In this document: positions 34,290-45,119 of the stretch, one piece after another
How the letters are laid out: each line of letters starts with the position of its first letter
Position numbering within the stretch: the first letter of the stretch is position 1
The notes under the pieces: generated by a model
The model's input: only the letters and a program-made list of their open reading frames with translations
Databases searched by the model: none
Told to the model about the DNA's origin: nothing
Made by a program: the position numbers and the translations under genes
Assembly (NCBI GenBank): GCA_905116865.2
Contig: CAJHNH020000806.1
Span: 62,001-126,000 of the forward strand
Length of the DNA: 64,000 nucleotides
Source: Candidula unifasciata
Lineage: Eukaryota; Mollusca; Gastropoda; Stylommatophora; Geomitridae
Direction of reading: 5' to 3'

Positions 34290-34770
34290 TGAGTCAAGAA
34301 TTGACATCACAGCACTCGGGGCATTCACATGCATCCTCCGTCCTTATCTTCAGCAGCCAGCGCAGAGTTCCAACCCTGTTGGTTTCGGGGACAATCTGGT
34401 TATATATCCGTCTTGCCTTTCCTCTGAGTGTAGTCAGCCGGCCAGACACTCTGGTCACACCCAGGTGCCTCATTCTCTCCTGCCCATAGTAATCTACTTT
34501 CTCTACTGATTCTGTTACTTGTTCACAAATGGCCCTCTCTACATCTAACTCGTCATGTATCAATTCACAATCTAGTGGCGCAGATACAGCCAATCTGTCT
34601 GCATGTTCATCACCCACTACGCCGGCATCGCCTGGAGAAAAAATCAAGTGTATTCTCACTACCCGTGACTTTCCAAGTGAAGCTTGCCACTCTGCTCGAA
34701 GCATCCCTGTCTTTACCTTTTTCAACATGCTTTCAGAGTCTGTTACAATTACGGCATGTGTATGCATCTT
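34290..34770 (-). mobile_element. RNase H-like retroelement fragment, best-preserved copy
   Basis: The minus strand is open for 157 codons. It reads HAVIVTDSESMLKKVKTG, AEWQASLGKSRVVRI, FSPGDAGVVGDEHADRLAV, RRIYNQIVPETNRVGTLRWL and ends CECPECCDVNS with a stop. The VTDS and DEHADRLA acidic motifs correspond to the third and fourth catalytic positions of the RNase H fold. The upstream strands, including the first Asp, are not present here. The closing C-x2-C-C motif recurs in other copies. It is probably the C-terminal end of a LINE ORF2 or a derived non-autonomous repeat. Confidence 0.75.
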
Positions 34771-35081
34771 GTTTCATGACCCAGAGAAACGAATAAAACT
34801 GGCGCTTGGGCGGGATAAAGCATAATTTATTAGAAAGATACGCATGTGAAAACCAAATTGATCTTGAAATTAACATATTTACTGTAAAATCTAAAATGTA
34901 ATGCTGTTTATTTACAGGGGTTCGACAAGGCCAAACAAATTGGATGATTAACACAATCGTTAGTGTCTGTGGACTAAGGAATATCACCACTTTTGCTCGA
35001 TGGACATTCAAACTCTGCATGAACAAAATCATTGAGATCTAAAAAAAAAAAAAATTGCAAACTGTTCACTAAATCTGAACG

Positions 35082-35245
35082 GACTATACCACAGGTATGC
35101 TCCGTGCAGAGTGGCAAGCATCACTTAAGACGCCCGGGTAGTTTGCGTCCTTTGGATGCATTATCACGGGTATCCGGGTGCGTTCGGAAGAGGCAGACAG
35201 ATTGGCTGGTTCGGCAACACTTGGTGGTAAATGTATGCATGATAA
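35082..35245 (+). mobile_element. RNase H-like fragment (degenerate)
   Basis: The + strand in shifting frames contains CAGAGTGGCAAGCATCACTT (as in AEWQAS) and CAGACAGATTGGCTGGTTCG (as in ADRLAG). Several frameshifts. Confidence 0.5.
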
Positions 35246-35261
35246 GCTATATTTTGTGAAG

Positions 35262-35545
35262 ACCTTTTGGAAGTAAATAAATAGTAAGTAAGGGTCCCTT
35301 TTCCACGCCCTCAGGCGTATTGGGTATGAAGGGCTAGATTTATAGACCAAACTTCACTTGGTTGGTGATGTGGCCAACATCACGCCAGCCGCCTTTACTT
35401 CCCAGGAATGTACCTGGTACCCACTCGAGGCCGGGTCGGCTTGGTCAAGGTCATTTTTGACAAAAGTCCGGGTCCTGTTAGGACCCGAACCCCCGACCTT
35501 TAGATCTGCAGGCGAGTGTCTAGCCGCTCGAACAAATGGGGAGCA
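35262..35545 (-). repeat. tRNA-derived SINE, family E, near-complete copy
   Basis: The reverse complement carries GAGCGGCTAGACACTCGCCT and GGGGGTTCGGGTCCTAACAG, the A and B box regions, then GTAAAGGCGGCTGGCGTGAT and the tail ATACGCCTGAGGGCGTGGAA. Confidence 0.75.
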
Positions 35546-35607
35546 GATAAAACAGATCCTCTGGGTCTGCAGAGAAGTGCAGCGAGAAATGACCCGGGGA
35601 TCTGGCT

Positions 35608-35818
35608 GGTACATTTACAAGGCAATGTAGAACCAACTCCAGAATTGTTTTGGTGTTGTGTTTTTTTAGGCAAATTTACGTCTAGTAGTTTGTCATTGCT
35701 TTCCGGACGGCCGGCTTCTCGATAGCGATGTCGAAACCAACGCAAGGCGCAAGTGCCGCAGCTGGGATCTAACTCGGCATTACGAAACGCGTTCGCAACG
35801 CCTAAGTCACAGACACCG
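35608..35818 (-). repeat. tRNA-derived SINE, family C, copy 1
   Basis: The reverse complement begins GTCGGTGTCTGTGACTTAGG and carries a B-box-like GTTAGATCCCAGC, then TTGCGTTGGTTTCGACATCG and ACTAGACGTAAATTTGCC. It matches the copies at 49494-49733 (+) and 53165-53375 (minus). Confidence 0.75.
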
Positions 35819-35821
35819 ACA

Positions 35822-35965
35822 GACGCTAAAAGATTTCATTCAGAATAAATCGATACGAACATATCGTCAGACTGCTACAGGTACTATCCGAACTAGCATT
35901 CTGCGCTTGCTGCTGAAGATGGAAAAGGAGCGCTTATGGGAGTGTCCCGAGTGCTAAAATATTGC
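35822..35965 (+). mobile_element. RNase H-like repeat, C-terminal tail
   Basis: Contains YRQTATGTIRTSILRLLLKM and ECPEC in one + frame, equivalent to the YNQ...LRWLLK...CPECC end of the 34.3 kb copy. Confidence 0.55.
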
Positions 35966-36084
35966 TTCTTATCTCCTGTGGAAAGGGAGGAGAAGGAACT
36001 ACATTGAGAACACACAACATTTGTTCATAAGGCGATGGATGATGCGGTTATGTAATGTGGTCCACAACATGACATCCGACTTTA

Positions 36085-36265
36085 CCTCACACAACATCTT
36101 CTGGTTCAAATTTTAGGCTGCGTTGACAGGGAGAATTAGTCATTTATAGTCGTTGTAACATTGTCTATTCGTGTATTGTGCTGATGAAGGCGTTTTAGCC
36201 TCAACGTTCATTTGTTGTTTGTTGTTGTGACAATTTTTTTTGATAATTTTTTTACAATGGACAGT
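36085..36265 (+). repeat. Repeat 3' end with possible hammerhead-like core
   Basis: Contains CTGATGAAGGCGTTTTAGCC followed by TCAACGTTC. CTGATGA, a short self-complementary stem and an AAC echo the hammerhead ribozyme core described in Penelope-like elements, but the required GAAA is CAA here. A similar worn segment lies in reverse at 18650-18712. Confidence 0.35.
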
Positions 36266-36359
36266 TATAAATCCACACTCATCGCTATTGTAAAAGCCAT
36301 AAAAACTAGACTGCAGATTACTTCCTGACCCTGCAGATTACTTCCTGACTCCAGGGTCG

Positions 36360-36890
36360 TTTTCCTTCTTCTTTTTCTTACTTCTATCCTTCCTTCTTCC
36401 TTTTCATCTTCTTCTTCTCTCCTCGTCCTCTTCCTCCTCCCTCTCCATTTTCTTCCTTCTTCTTCCTACTTCTATTTTCTTCCTTCTTCTTCCTACTTCT
36501 ATTTTCTTCCTTCTTCTTCCTTTCTATTTTTCTTCTTCCTTCTTCTTCTTCTTCTTCTTCTTCTTCTTCTTCTTCTTCTTCTTCTTCTTCTTCTTCTTCT
36601 TCTTCTTCTTCTTCTTCTTCTTCTTCTTTTTCTTCTTCTTCTTCTTCTTCTTCTTCTTCTTCTTCTTCTTCTTCTTCTTCTTCTTCTTCTTCTTCTTCTT
36701 CTTCTTCTTCTTCTTCTTTTTCTGTTTCTTCTTCTTCTTTTTTTTTCGTCCTGCTTCTTCTTCTTCTTCTCTTCCTTTTCCCCCTTCTTCTTCTTGTGCT
36801 TCTGCTGCTGCTGTTCCTTCTGCTTTTGTTTTTGTCTTTTTATTCTTCTCCCTCTGCTCCACATGCTCCTGCCTTCTTCAAAAACATTCT
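36360..36890. repeat. Pyrimidine tract with (TTC)n array
   Basis: Pure TTC for most of 36530-36720, with C/T-rich flanks. It gives poly-Lys and poly-Arg frames on the minus strand. Confidence 0.96.
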
Positions 36891-36899
36891 CCTAATCTT

Positions 36900-37516
36900 C
36901 GAAGTCAGCGAAAGATTCCCCATCTCGGGTTTCAAAAATACCATTATTATGGGTGCGTTAAGTGCACGTGTTTATGGCAAAGCCTAGTATATGTGACCGA
37001 TGTTTGTTAACTTTTATGGCCATGTGCGTAAGTACTGCACTTGGTCGAATGTGCAAGAGTTTATCACTGGAATATGAATACACACGAAATTAAGCTAATA
37101 ATTCTACGAGAAAGCAAAACACAGAACTGATAACATGCCTTGTACAACATTGCGTAATGAAACTATCATAAAAACAACAGGATGTTGGGCAAAATTACTT
37201 CATCAGCAAACAAAATGAAACAGAATAAAATATAAATCCAGCAAACAATAATAAATCTCAGAAAAGATAAATAGTGACAGATAAAGATAAGAAAGGAAGC
37301 TAAAGAATAAACTGTGTAAAGGGACATAGCTGGGCGGGTTGGTAACTTTTTAGCCAAACTTTGTATCGTGTTGTCACCTTTAAAGCTTCTTATTTTGTCT
37401 TACAATTGTATAAATTCATTAGAGGATTTAACAGATAAAAGTTAAACATTCCTTAGTCAGCCCTAATGTGCTATCTAAGTGTTTGTGTGTGTGTGTGTGT
37501 ATGTGTATGTGAGAGA

Positions 37517-37553
<37 letters not shown>

Positions 37554-37650
37554 GAGTAAAAGTAGCGGACATAGCACTTTTGACGTCATTGACGCATATG
37601 GCATATGATGGTAGACTATCTTTGTAAGCTAGTCCTCAGTGGGTTATGGG
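36900..37650. other. Intron sequence with short (GT)n and (GA)n
   Basis: GT and GA repeats at about 37484-37550, and a CRE octamer TGACGTCA at 37581-37588. No gene. Confidence 0.5.
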
Positions 37651-37654
37651 ATAA

Positions 37655-37815
37655 ATATCACGCCAAAATATTTCAGGAGCCTCGCCGGTGCTACGGAGCC
37701 CGTGCATTGCGTTGAGCTTCTTCTGACTCAGACTTTAGATAGAGATAGAACGAAGCACTTATGGGTTACTTCTCATGTGTCATGATGTTGATCGGTTGTT
37801 CAAACTTCAAACTTT
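37655..37815 (+). repeat. SINE family D, 3' fragment
   Basis: Shares GGAGCCTCGCCGGTGCTACG and CATGATGTTGATCGG with the 40.5 kb copy. The tRNA-like head is missing. Confidence 0.65.
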
Positions 37816-37819
37816 TTAA

Positions 37820-38555
37820 TATATATTATTTTACGACACGCTTGTTAATGGGAGCAATGGATTTCTTCTACCCCCCCCCCCCCCCCCACACACACACCAC
37901 ACACACACACACACACAAACACACACAAAAGACCACGCCCACATCCACCACGACCCCGAGCACAGATCGAATTGTCCCCACCCTACTGCATTTGTTTTGG
38001 CATCAATTCTACAAACGGTGCAAATCACGACAAGCCTGGTGAAATGTCACATCTCGTGTTAACTATCAGTCATTACCTGTTTAATAATACAGCGCCAACC
38101 GTTTACACAAGCTTGCCAGCATGACAGCCTCTTGTGACAACACTTTTTTTTTTTTTTTACATTACATCCTGGCCAATAGCTATTTGTCTGCCATTTTCTT
38201 TGGTACATAGTGAAATAAAAAAAAAAAAAAAATTACAGCTTGGAACAAACGTGGGTGAATGTTTCACAAGTTGTTTATTGCATGAGTACTGTGGGCTTGT
38301 TAAGTATATCTTTGTTAAAACAGGCCACTTGATTATTTGATTTGAAAAAAAAAAAAAAGACTTATGGACACAAAATGTTTTGCACTATTTGAGCCTGGCA
38401 TGTATCGCTGTTATTCGGCAGGTGTATTACTACATTTAATCATCATGTATCCAAACTGGCACACTGCGACTAGAATAAGTTAGCCGCATTAAGACGTCGC
38501 GTCTGAAGAAACTATCTTGGTTGTACACACTAGGGACATGCCTTGATGAAAGGAG
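37820..38555. other. Intron sequence with homopolymers
   Basis: A poly-C/(CA)n tract at 37870-37928 and T or A runs at 38145, 38217 and 38345. Nothing else recognised. Confidence 0.5.
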
Positions 38556-38557
38556 GT

Positions 38558-39425
38558 CAAAGAGCCGACAGACTGGCTGTCTCTGAAGGGAAAGAGCTCA
38601 CGGACTGGCTGTGTATGAAGTGAACAAGTCCATAGACTGGCTTTATCTGAAGTGAACAAGTCCATAGACTGACTGTATCTGAAGTGAACAAGTCCATAGA
38701 CTGACTGTATCTGAAGTGAACAAGTCCATAGACTGACTGTATCTGAAGTAAAAAAGTCCATAGACTGACTGTATTTGAAGTGAACAAGTCCATAGACTGA
38801 CTGTATTTGAAGTGAACAAGTCCATAGACTGACTGTATTTGAAGTGAACAAGTCCATAGACTGACTGTATCTGAAGTAAACAAGTCCATAGACTGACTGT
38901 ATCTGAAGTAAACAAGTCCATAGACTGACTGTATTTGAAGTGAACAAGTCCATAGACTGACTGTATTTGAAGTGAACAAGTCCATAGACTGACTGTATCT
39001 GAAGTAAACAAGTCCATAGACTGACTGTATCTGAAGTAAACAAGTCCATAGACTGACTGTATGTGAAGTGAACAAGTCCATAGACTGACTGTATCTGAAG
39101 TGAACAAGTCCATAGACTGACTGTATCTGAAGTGAACAAGTCCATAGACTGACTGTATCTGAAGTGAACAAGTCCATAGACTGACTGTATCTGAAGTGAA
39201 CAAGTCCATAGACTGACAGTATTTGAAGTGAGAAAGTCCATAAACTGACAGTATCTGAGGTGAAATAGCCCATAGTTCATAAACTGGTTGTAACTGATGT
39301 GAACAAGTCCATAGACTGGCTGTAACTGATGTGAACAAATCCATAGACTGGCTGTAGCTGAAGAGAAATAGCTCACATACTGGCTGTATCTGAAGTGAAA
39401 GAGCCGCAGACTGGATGTATCTGCA
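38558..39425. repeat. 32-bp minisatellite, about 27 copies
   Basis: The unit contains GAAGTGAACAAGTCCATAGA, then CTGACTGTATCT. Its complementary strand lacks all three stop trinucleotides, so all three minus frames stay open (up to 327 codons) although 32 is not a multiple of three. Central copies are almost identical and edge copies are diverged. Confidence 0.97.
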
Positions 39426-39699
39426 GAAGAAGAAGCAGTATGGACAGGGCATACATACTGAACGCGCTGCATTCTGGGGACGTTGAGAGAAAGTGGTCAG
39501 ACATGATGAACCGCTTATGCAAATAGCCATAACAAAGTGACAAGTATACAGAAATCGGTTTCAGATCAAAGAAAAACGATATGCCAGTAAACTGAGTAGG
39601 TTTAGCATGGAGACAGTGAGATAGCTGCTACATCCGTGGACTCCGCGCGATAGGATATCGAACCTAAATGCTAGGATTTTGAGATAAGCTGAGATGAAT

Positions 39700-40295
39700 T
39701 GGTTCAAGAACTGACATAATAGCACTCGATGGATGTCATTTCCATAAGCGCCCCGTCCTTAGCTTCAGCAGTCAGCTTAGAGTGCCAATAGCAATTGTAC
39801 TAGTAGCAGTCTGATTATATATCTGTCTTATTTTCCGCCTTAGCATCGAGTATCGACAGGACCCGCTCCTCAGTCCTCGCTATATCACTTTGACCAGACT
39901 GTGATGATTCATTTTCTTCTCTGAATTGTACATGTCCCCCCCCCCCCCCCCCCCCCCACAAGGCCCTAACTCCGTCTGCATTTTTAATGCATCAGTATTC
40001 AACTAAGTTTTGCAGAGCCAGTCACTATATCAGCTTGTTCATTTCCCAACACACCGGAATTCCCGGAAAAAAAATCCAGACGATGCTCTTCACCCTTGTC
40101 CTTCGAAGTGAAGTTTGCCACTCTGCACGCAGCATATCTGTTCTCACCTTTCTGAGTACGCTTTATGAGTCAGTTACAAAAATGATGTCTGTAATGTCTA
40201 GCCAGTGGAAAGCTGCAGTGACCGCCTCCACCTCCATTCTTAAGTTAGTTAGATACTGTTTCATATGCTTGTCTCCCCTGCACCAATCTAATAAG
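39700..40295 (-). mobile_element. RNase H-like retroelement fragment, degenerate copy
   Basis: The minus strand reads LRMEVEAVTAAFHWLDITD, then IIFVTDS. It continues through worn equivalents of AEW and SPG. The C-terminal part near 39780-39850 reads IRQIYNQTATSTIAIGTL. A poly-C run (39937-39957) interrupts it. The Glu of VEAVTAA is at the second catalytic position of the RNase H fold. Confidence 0.65.
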
Positions 40296-40504
40296 ATATT
40301 AAACCGGACAACAAGTAACATCAACATATAATGAAGTAAAGAAAAATACTTCTTCCCACTGAAATACAAACATCACAACGCCACTTGATACACCATACAT
40401 CGCACCGTCAGAAGGTCAAATTTAGCTACGTGATTACCACGGAAGTTTCCAATTTACCATATGCTCTTCTTTCACACTCGTAGATGCAGATACACAATGT
40501 AGAC

Positions 40505-40885
40505 GAGGCATAGCGTCCGCATTAAGTGCCGGAGGTCCTGGGTTCAGGCCCAGGTGAAGATTTTTTCACGTGGACTTCTAGTAATGTCCCCTGGTCTCTG
40601 GGTAGTGAGATCGGAAGCCGGTGTGTATTGTTGCGCACGTAAAAAAATTATTTGGCAGTTAGAAATCGAAAACAGTAGCCTAACATCGCTGCCTGGCAAA
40701 ATTTAGAGTTTAAAATCTACCCAAAGTATTTGAAGATCCTCGCCGGTGCTACAGAGTTCGTGCACTGCGCTGAGATTCTTCAGGCTCAGGCTTTAGTCAG
40801 AGGTAGAATGGAGCATTTATGGGTTACACCCGTGTGCCATGATGTTGATCCGTTGTTTAAACCTCATAACCTGAAAACAATATGT
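40505..40885 (+). repeat. tRNA-derived SINE, family D, copy 3 (sense)
   Basis: Begins near GAGGCATAGCGTCCGCATTA and carries CTGGGTTCAGGCCCAGG at the B-box position. The body runs GGACTTCTAGTAATGTCCCC, CCTCGCCGGTGCTACAGAG and CATGATGTTGATCCGTTGTT. The 37-bp minisatellite begins at its 3' end. Confidence 0.8.
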
Positions 40886-40889
40886 AGAA

Positions 40890-41400
40890 TTGTGAGGATA
40901 GACAATACAAATATCAAGATGTAGAGTTGTAAGGATAGACAATACAAATATCAAGATGTAGAGTTGTAAGGATAGACAATACAAATATCAAGATGTAAAG
41001 TTCTGAGGATAGATAATACAAATATCAAGATGTCGAGTTGTGAGGATACACAATACAAATATCAAGATGTAGAATTGTAAGGATAGACAATACAAATATC
41101 AAGATATAGAGTTGTGAGGATAGAGAATACAAATATCAAGATGTAGAATTGTAAGGATAGACAATACAAATATCAAGATGTAGAATTGTGAGGATAGACA
41201 ATACAAATATCAAGATGTAGAGTTGTAAGGATAGACAATACAAATATCAAGATGTAGAATTGTAAGGATAGACAATACAAATATCAAGATGTAGAATTGT
41301 AAGGATAGACAATACAAATATCAAGATGTAGAATTGTGAGGATAGACAATACAAATATCAAGATGTCGAGTTGTGAGAATAGACAATACAAATATCAAAA
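40890..41400. repeat. 37-bp minisatellite, about 13-14 copies
   Basis: The unit contains AGGATAGACAATACAAATAT, then CAAGATGTAGAGTTGTA. Its first unit overlaps the 3' end of SINE family D, so the array may have been seeded by the SINE tail. Confidence 0.95.
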
Positions 41401-41427
41401 ACGATCAAGACTATGTCGTGAACCAAA

Positions 41428-41615
41428 CTTGTCGCCTCTACGTGAGAACTTGTCGCCTCTACGTGAGAACTTGTCGCCTCTACATGAGAACTTGTCGCCT
41501 CTACGTGAGAACTTGTCGCCTCTATGTGAGAACTTGTCGCCTCTACGTGAGAACTTGTCGCCTCTACGTGAGAACTTGTCGCCTCTACGTGAGAACTTGT
41601 CGTCTCTACGTGAGA
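41428..41615. repeat. 21-bp minisatellite, about 9 copies
   Basis: Unit TGTCGCCTCTACGTGAGAAC plus T. Reads as LSPLREN or CRLYVRT heptads on the + strand. Confidence 0.95.
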
Positions 41616-41689
41616 GCTATTCAGCAGGAATAAGTTTACCTCGACGCATGACCAACTGGACGTCACAAGAAACACCACTAGCATACACA

Positions 41690-42475
41690 TGTCCACCATA
41701 GACAGGTCCATCATACACAGGTCCTTCATAAACAGGTCCGTCTTATTCAGGTCCATCGTACACAGGGCCATCATACACAGGTCGTTCATACACAGGTCCA
41801 TCATAGACAGGTCCATCATACACAGGTCCACCATACACAGATCCACTATACACAGGTCCAACATACACAGGTCCATCATAGACAGGTTCATCATACACAG
41901 GTCCACCATACACAGATCCATCATAGACAGGTCCATCGTACACAGGTCCTTCATACACAGGTCCATCATACACAGGTCCATTGTACACAGGGCCATCATA
42001 CACATGTCCTTCATACACAGGTCCATCATACACAGGTCCATCGTACACAGGGTCATCATACACAGGTCCACCGTACACAGGTCCCTCATACACAGGTCCT
42101 TCATACACAGGTCCATTATACACAGGTCCATCATACACAGGTCCACCATATACAGGTATATCTTACACAAGTATATTATACAAAGGCCCACCATACATAG
42201 GTCCATCATACACAGGTCCATCATACACAGGTCTAACATACACAGGTCCACCATACACAGGTCCATTATACACAGGTTCATTATACACAGGTGCACCATA
42301 CATAGGTCCAATATACACAGGTTCATTATACACAGGTCCATTATACACAGGTCCATTATACACAGGTCCATTTTACACAGGTTCATTATACACAGGTCCG
42401 TTATACACAGATCCATTATGCACAGGTCCATCACACTTCATACACAGGTCTATCATAACAGGTCCATCATACACA
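41690..42475. repeat. 15-bp minisatellite, about 52 copies
   Basis: Unit GGTCCATCATACACA with variants at two or three positions. Several frames on both strands are open for long distances (YTGPS and HRSII on the +, YDGPV and MDLCI on the minus). It is flanked by the 21-bp array on the left and an RNase H-like fragment on the right. Confidence 0.96.
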
Positions 42476-42479
42476 AAAA

Positions 42480-42715
42480 AGAAGAACAAGATTTGTAAAA
42501 GACCGGCATGCAACGGAGAAAAGATCCAGACAATGCTCTTCGCCTTTGACCTACGAAGCAAAATTTGCCACTCTGTCATGCCTGTCCTTACCTTTCTCAG
42601 CTTTCTAAGTCAGTTACAATCACGAAGTGTGTGTGTGTGTCTCGTGTTCTCTAGCCAGCGGAAAGCTGCAGTGACCGCCTCCACCCCCATTCTTAAGAGT
42701 TGACCATTATCGTTT
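42480..42715 (-). mobile_element. RNase H-like retroelement fragment
   Basis: The minus strand reads VEAVTAAFRWLENTR near 42690-42645, then worn VTD and EWQILLRRSKAKSIVWIFSP text. Several frameshifts. It parallels the 40.2 kb copy. Confidence 0.6.
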
Positions 42716-42834
42716 GCTAATACCACCGGGCACTTCTGTTGCTTCTTGACACTGAACCATCTTTACAATAAGTCACGTGGCTGGGGCATATTGAGATAAT
42801 GTCAGATGACAGAGAGGTAATAACAGTATACATG

Positions 42835-42975
42835 AGGGAACTGAATATTCGTAGACCACGAGGCAGACAAAGAAGACGATGGAGAGATAATATCCAGACA
42901 GATCTGCAAACACTTGGTGTTACCAGCTGGGAAGAGAAGGTCAACCAGAGATCCACAGATCTCTTTCTGCCATAA
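42835..42975 (+). mobile_element. LINE ORF2 C-terminus, family H, copy 3
   Basis: Contains AGACCACGAGGCAGACAAAG, then AGACGATGGAGAGATAATAT, and reads LQTLGVTSWEEKVNQR. Truncated before the stop. Confidence 0.75.
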
Positions 42976-43024
42976 CTTCGCGAGGCTATTCCAGGAGTAT
43001 AGAAGAGTAGTAGAGAAGAGGAAG

Positions 43025-43225
43025 ACTGGCTGACTGACTTTTTAACCCCACTAGAATATCACACTGAGCGATGAACACAAAAAGTGATACCATTCGGACG
43101 AGGATCACCCGTGGAGATGTCCTAGAAGCCGCGTTCAACCTTTAGGTTATATTAGGGCCCCCGGCAACAGCCAGGGTGGAGCTTCAAAATAACGAAAAAT
43201 TCGTCCCACATGGGGACAGGGATTA
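43025..43225 (+). repeat. Interspersed repeat family G, copy 4
   Basis: Shares CTGACTGACTTTTTAACCCC, GCGATGAACACAAAAAGTG and GGAGCTTCAAAATAACG with the other copies. Confidence 0.7.
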
Positions 43226-43347
43226 GAGAAGAGGACCTAGTGTGAACTAGTCACAATTATAACTTAAAGCTCCCCTTTCTGGGAAGCTGATTGAACGTAA
43301 GGATTTTTTATCTAGCAAAGCAAAACATAATACGATTTACATTGCTT

Positions 43348-43608
43348 TATTATTATCCTACCCCAAACAGGGGAAATCCACAGGTCATGGGACATTTTTA
43401 ATATTTCAGGGGGTGGTAGATGGGCTGCAGGCAGTCGTGGGAACTAAGCTGCACTCTCTTGTGGGACGTAGGCGGGTTAGGGTTAGGGCCAGTTCAAGAT
43501 GTTTTGGGGTCGTTAAAAGCATCAGAAACCCAGTCTTACCAACCTCTAAAATGTTGGACTGACCTGTGACGTCATCTGGGGGGGGGGTGGGTAGGATAAT
43601 AATAAAGA
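43348..43608 (-). mobile_element. MITE family M, copy 4, with both termini
   Basis: Left terminus TTATTATTATCCTACCCC and right terminus GGGTAGGATAATAATAA are inverted repeats of each other. Interior blocks GGTTAGGGTTAGGGCCAG, TTTTGGGGTCGTTAAAAGCA and TGTGACGTCATCTGG match the other copies. A CRE octamer is at 43567-43574. It sits about 105 bp upstream of exon 2. Confidence 0.85.
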
Positions 43609-43713
43609 ACCAGATTTACTAATATTATTATTATCATCATTGTTGACCTTGTAAACATTGACCTTGTTTGTACGACACCATCACTTAGGCTTGTTTCTTC
43701 TTTTCCCTTGCAG

Positions 43714-43756
43714 GTGCCGGCGAATCCGGAAAGAGTACAATCGTGAAGCAGATGAA
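43714..43756 (+). CDS. GNAO1: Go-type G-protein alpha subunit, coding exon 2 (P-loop)
   Basis: This 43-nt exon completes codon 40 and encodes the phosphate-binding loop GAGESGKST followed by IVKQMK (residues 40-53 plus two bases of codon 54). Lys46 and Ser47 contact the GTP phosphates and Mg2+ in this family, so the exon is essential. It lies between a clear acceptor (pyrimidine tract, then CCCTTGCAG) and a donor, GAA|GTAAGT. The length of 43 nt is the conserved size of this exon in animal Gi/o genes. It was found by homology because it is too short to stand out as an open frame. A GT-rich repeat tract starts about 20 bp after the donor. Confidence 0.97.
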
Positions 43757-43774
43757 GTAAGTTGTGTAGAATGT

Positions 43775-44070
43775 GTGGTGATCTTGTGTGTGTGGCGTCT
43801 GTAGAAGTCGTGTGTGTGGTGTGCGTGTGTAGGAGTCTTGTGTGTCCGTTTGTGATGGTCGAATGTGAGGTAGTCGTGTCCATGTGTAGGAGTCGTGTGT
43901 CTGTGTGTGATGGTCGAATGTGAGGTAGTCGTGTGCATGTGTAGGGGAGTCGTGTGTGTCTGTATGTGATGGTCGAATATGAGGTGGTCGTGTGTGTGTG
44001 TCGTAGTCATGTGTTTGTATGCTATCATGTGTGGATGGTAATCTTGTGTGTGTGTGTGTGTGTGTGCAGG
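43775..44070. repeat. GT-rich minisatellite after exon 2
   Basis: Three or four degenerate repeats of about 56 bp containing GTGATGGTCGAATGTGAGGT, then AGTCGTGTG, ending in (GT)n near 44045-44065. Confidence 0.85.
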
Positions 44071-44074
44071 TGTT

Positions 44075-45115
44075 GTGTGCGTATATGTGAATATGTGATA
44101 GTTTCACGGTCGCGCCCACTGTGCTATACTCTCCGTGTAGACTTCAGCCCAGCCAATCAGAAGCATTCTTTCACTCAGTGTTGTCTCAGACTACAACATG
44201 GCGCTGGATCGACCCAGGAATCCAACATATCGTGCGATCCAACCTTCACTTTAGAAAATTAATTTAGTTTTTTTAATTCTTTTCTTTTATTGTGTGCCCA
44301 TCGGGATTTGTCGATTTATCGTGATGCTGCCTACCACCCAGTCCCTCTCCTTTTGCCGAAAACGTGACTACTCAAGGAGAAAATGTGGCGTGATATTAGA
44401 GCGGGAGTAAATATTGCCGCAAGAAGGCCAGATAAATTTGAATCATGTTAGCACCGAATACATCCAGATAGTTTCTTGACGCTGTTGAGTGAGTGTCTAT
44501 TGCAACGGTTATGTAAAGTCGGCCGTTGCGGCAAGTGTTAACGCGACTAATATGTATATAGGCGTTGTCTGGCACTCGCTGCTGCAGAAAATTGTGGAAT
44601 TAAAATATCAGAGACTATAGCAGACTAGCGCCTGTGTCCTCTCCGAGAAAATAAAGAATACTAATGCTGCGCGCCACCGAGCATGCCGTAAGAGACGATT
44701 AATGGTAGCTTGAAAGTGGTGCTGGCTACCACATACCACAAAACACTAGCCACAACAATATTCTTAAAAGTGTGATAGAAAACACAGTAACCAAGCCGTA
44801 GTCTTGTAATCTGTCAGTACTGTTGTTGAGGATGTCAAGAGTGTTAAGCACGTGACATCACGATGCAGACACATATGGTGACGTCATACTGACAGCTGAA
44901 AGATTACCACCACACTTATGGGAAGTTACGAGACAGTGTCGTGACTACTGTAATTTCTGTTACAATTTTAAAGTTGTTGTTTTTTTTCAAGCCCTCTCCT
45001 ACGGCATTGTTAGTCAGTCATCCTGGCTGTAGGCTTGTGAGACTGGCGCTCACTCATTTCCTGGTGTTATCTTCTCAATTAAATTTTAGAAGAATGCTAA
45101 AAATGTAGATAGAGA
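44075..45115. other. Repeat-poor intron 2 sequence
   Basis: About 1 kb without tandem repeats or recognised transposon text. It holds a CRE octamer at 44879-44886. No coding exon could be supported. Confidence 0.5.
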
Positions 45116-45119
45116 AGGA

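Noticed and set aside
38489..39472. 32-bp repeats as a possible CRISPR array
   Set aside because: Units are directly adjacent with no unique spacers, and the window is animal nuclear DNA.
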